The position numbers and the translations under genes are program-made. A stretch of DNA of 64,000 nt from Pseudomonas sp. EpS/L25 (GTDB lineage Bacteria > Pseudomonadota > Gammaproteobacteria > Pseudomonadales > Pseudomonadaceae): the NCBI RefSeq assembly GCF_001512295.1, contig NZ_LNUP01000011.1, positions 492,469 through 556,468 of the forward strand, given 5' to 3'. Within the stretch, counting starts at the first letter, position 1. Each line of letters begins with the position of its first letter. A model generated the notes under the pieces. It had not been told where the DNA came from and searched no databases. It was given only the letters and a program-made list of their open reading frames with translations. Positions 63,448 through 64,000 of this stretch are shown piece after piece.

Positions 63448-64000
63448 ATGACTCTGCGCACGTACGCAGGGCTAGGAGCCCTCATGTCTTTCGTAGCGCT
63501 GCCGGGCCTGGCCATGGCCCAGGAAGCGGCTGCGGCACCTGCCATCAACAGCGGGGATACCGCCTGGATGCTGGTCTCGACGGCACTCGTGCTGTTCATG
63601 ACCATTCCCGGCCTCGCGCTCTTCTATGGCGGCATGGTGCGCGCCAAGAACGTCCTCTCGGTGATGATGCAGTGCTTCGCCATCACCGGTCTCGTCAGCA
63701 TCCTGTGGATGCTCTACGGCTATAGCCTGGCCTTCGACACCACCGGCATGGAGAAGGGCGTCACCAACTTCAATTCATTCATCGGCGGTCTGGGCAAGGC
63801 CTTCCTGTCCAGCCTGCAGCACGACGCCGTCACCTCGGCCACCGCGCTGTTCCCGGAAAGCGTCTTCGTCACCTTCCAGATGACCTTCGCCATCATCACC
63901 CCGGCGCTGATCGTCGGTGCCTTCGCCGAGCGCATGAAGTTCTCCGCCATGCTGGTGTTCACCGGCCTGTGGTTCACCTTCGTCTACGCCCCCATCGCCC
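63448..64000 (+). CDS. amtB: Ammonium transporter AmtB (3'-truncated by window)
   Basis: The frame stays open to the window end, giving 184 codons. A signal-like N terminus ('FVALPGLAMAQEAAA') is followed by AmtB segments 'DTAWMLVSTALVLFMTIPGLALFYGGMVRAKNVLSVMMQCF' and 'TFAIITPALIVGAFAERMKFSAMLVF'. CAGGAG precedes the ATG. It lies 48 bp after glnK and would be co-transcribed and gated by GlnK. Confidence 0.95.
   Translation, partial: MTLRTYAGLGALMSFVALPGLAMAQEAAAAPAINSGDTAWMLVSTALVLFMTIPGLALFYGGMVRAKNVLSVMMQCFAITGLVSILWMLYGYSLAFDTTGMEKGVTNFNSFIGGLGKAFLSSLQHDAVTSATALFPESVFVTFQMTFAIITPALIVGAFAERMKFSAMLVFTGLWFTFVYAPIA

Overview
This window is chromosomal DNA of a GC-rich gammaproteobacterium, almost certainly a Pseudomonas. 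The support is a set of recognisable Pseudomonas genes: an AmrZ homologue, a PchP-type phosphorylcholine phosphatase, DUF3509 and DUF2934 proteins, a glnK-amtB pair and several chemoreceptors. Promoters and operators also fit (sigma-28, sigma-54/NtrC, LexA, Hfq/Crc CA motifs). Xylose isomerase next to an XylFGH transporter is found only in some pseudomonads; the P. oryzihabitans group is a guess I cannot test here. I found no rRNA, tRNA, CRISPR array, prophage or transposase gene.

Layout. 1-5.4 kb: end of a cupin regulator, a DinB protein and two secreted glycoside hydrolases, one an 876-residue three-domain protein whose GH5 module lacks the usual nucleophile glutamate. 5.6-12.5 kb: Rep helicase, an orphan curlin-repeat protein convergent with a duplicated-domain secreted protein, a flavin reductase, an HBM-type chemoreceptor and AmrZ. 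12.5-15.7 kb: LysR divergent from an AlaX / 2OG-oxygenase / LysE operon. 16-27 kb: sugar porter, UPF0158, an AAA ATPase, GcvR-like, PchP, MHS and OPT transporters, and a LysR-aldo/keto reductase pair. 27-30.6 kb: a stress-type membrane operon and Dps. 30.5-37.2 kb: xylR / xylA-xylFGH, without xylB. 37-50.9 kb: transporters, acetyltransferases, a tandem-PAS soluble chemoreceptor, AraC-AzlCD, ParA, OBAP and three small exported proteins. 51.5-58 kb: two tandem hybrid kinases with near-identical 3' halves, a LuxR-type regulator, MATE and LysR. 58-64 kb: chemoreceptor, LexA-controlled microprotein, YifB, UbiK, and glnK-amtB running off the end.

The most interesting structure lies between the genes. 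Family A (4 copies, 134-192 bp) is MITE-like: terminal inverted repeats, TA flanks in a CTAG context, and in all four copies one end forms the TAG stop codon of a neighbouring gene. Family B (5 copies, about 140-230 bp) is a nested palindrome whose arms differ between copies but stay complementary within each copy, as expected if the folded form is under selection. A REP-like hairpin family is also present. At the right end, one B and one A copy lie back to back between the LexA-controlled gene and yifB.

Shared control: all three chemoreceptor genes carry sigma-28 type promoters with exact 11-bp spacers, and three sugar-uptake or catabolism genes carry AAnAAnAA motifs beside their ribosome binding sites, pointing to Hfq/Crc repression. 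glnK-amtB has an NtrC palindrome and a GG-N10-GC promoter.
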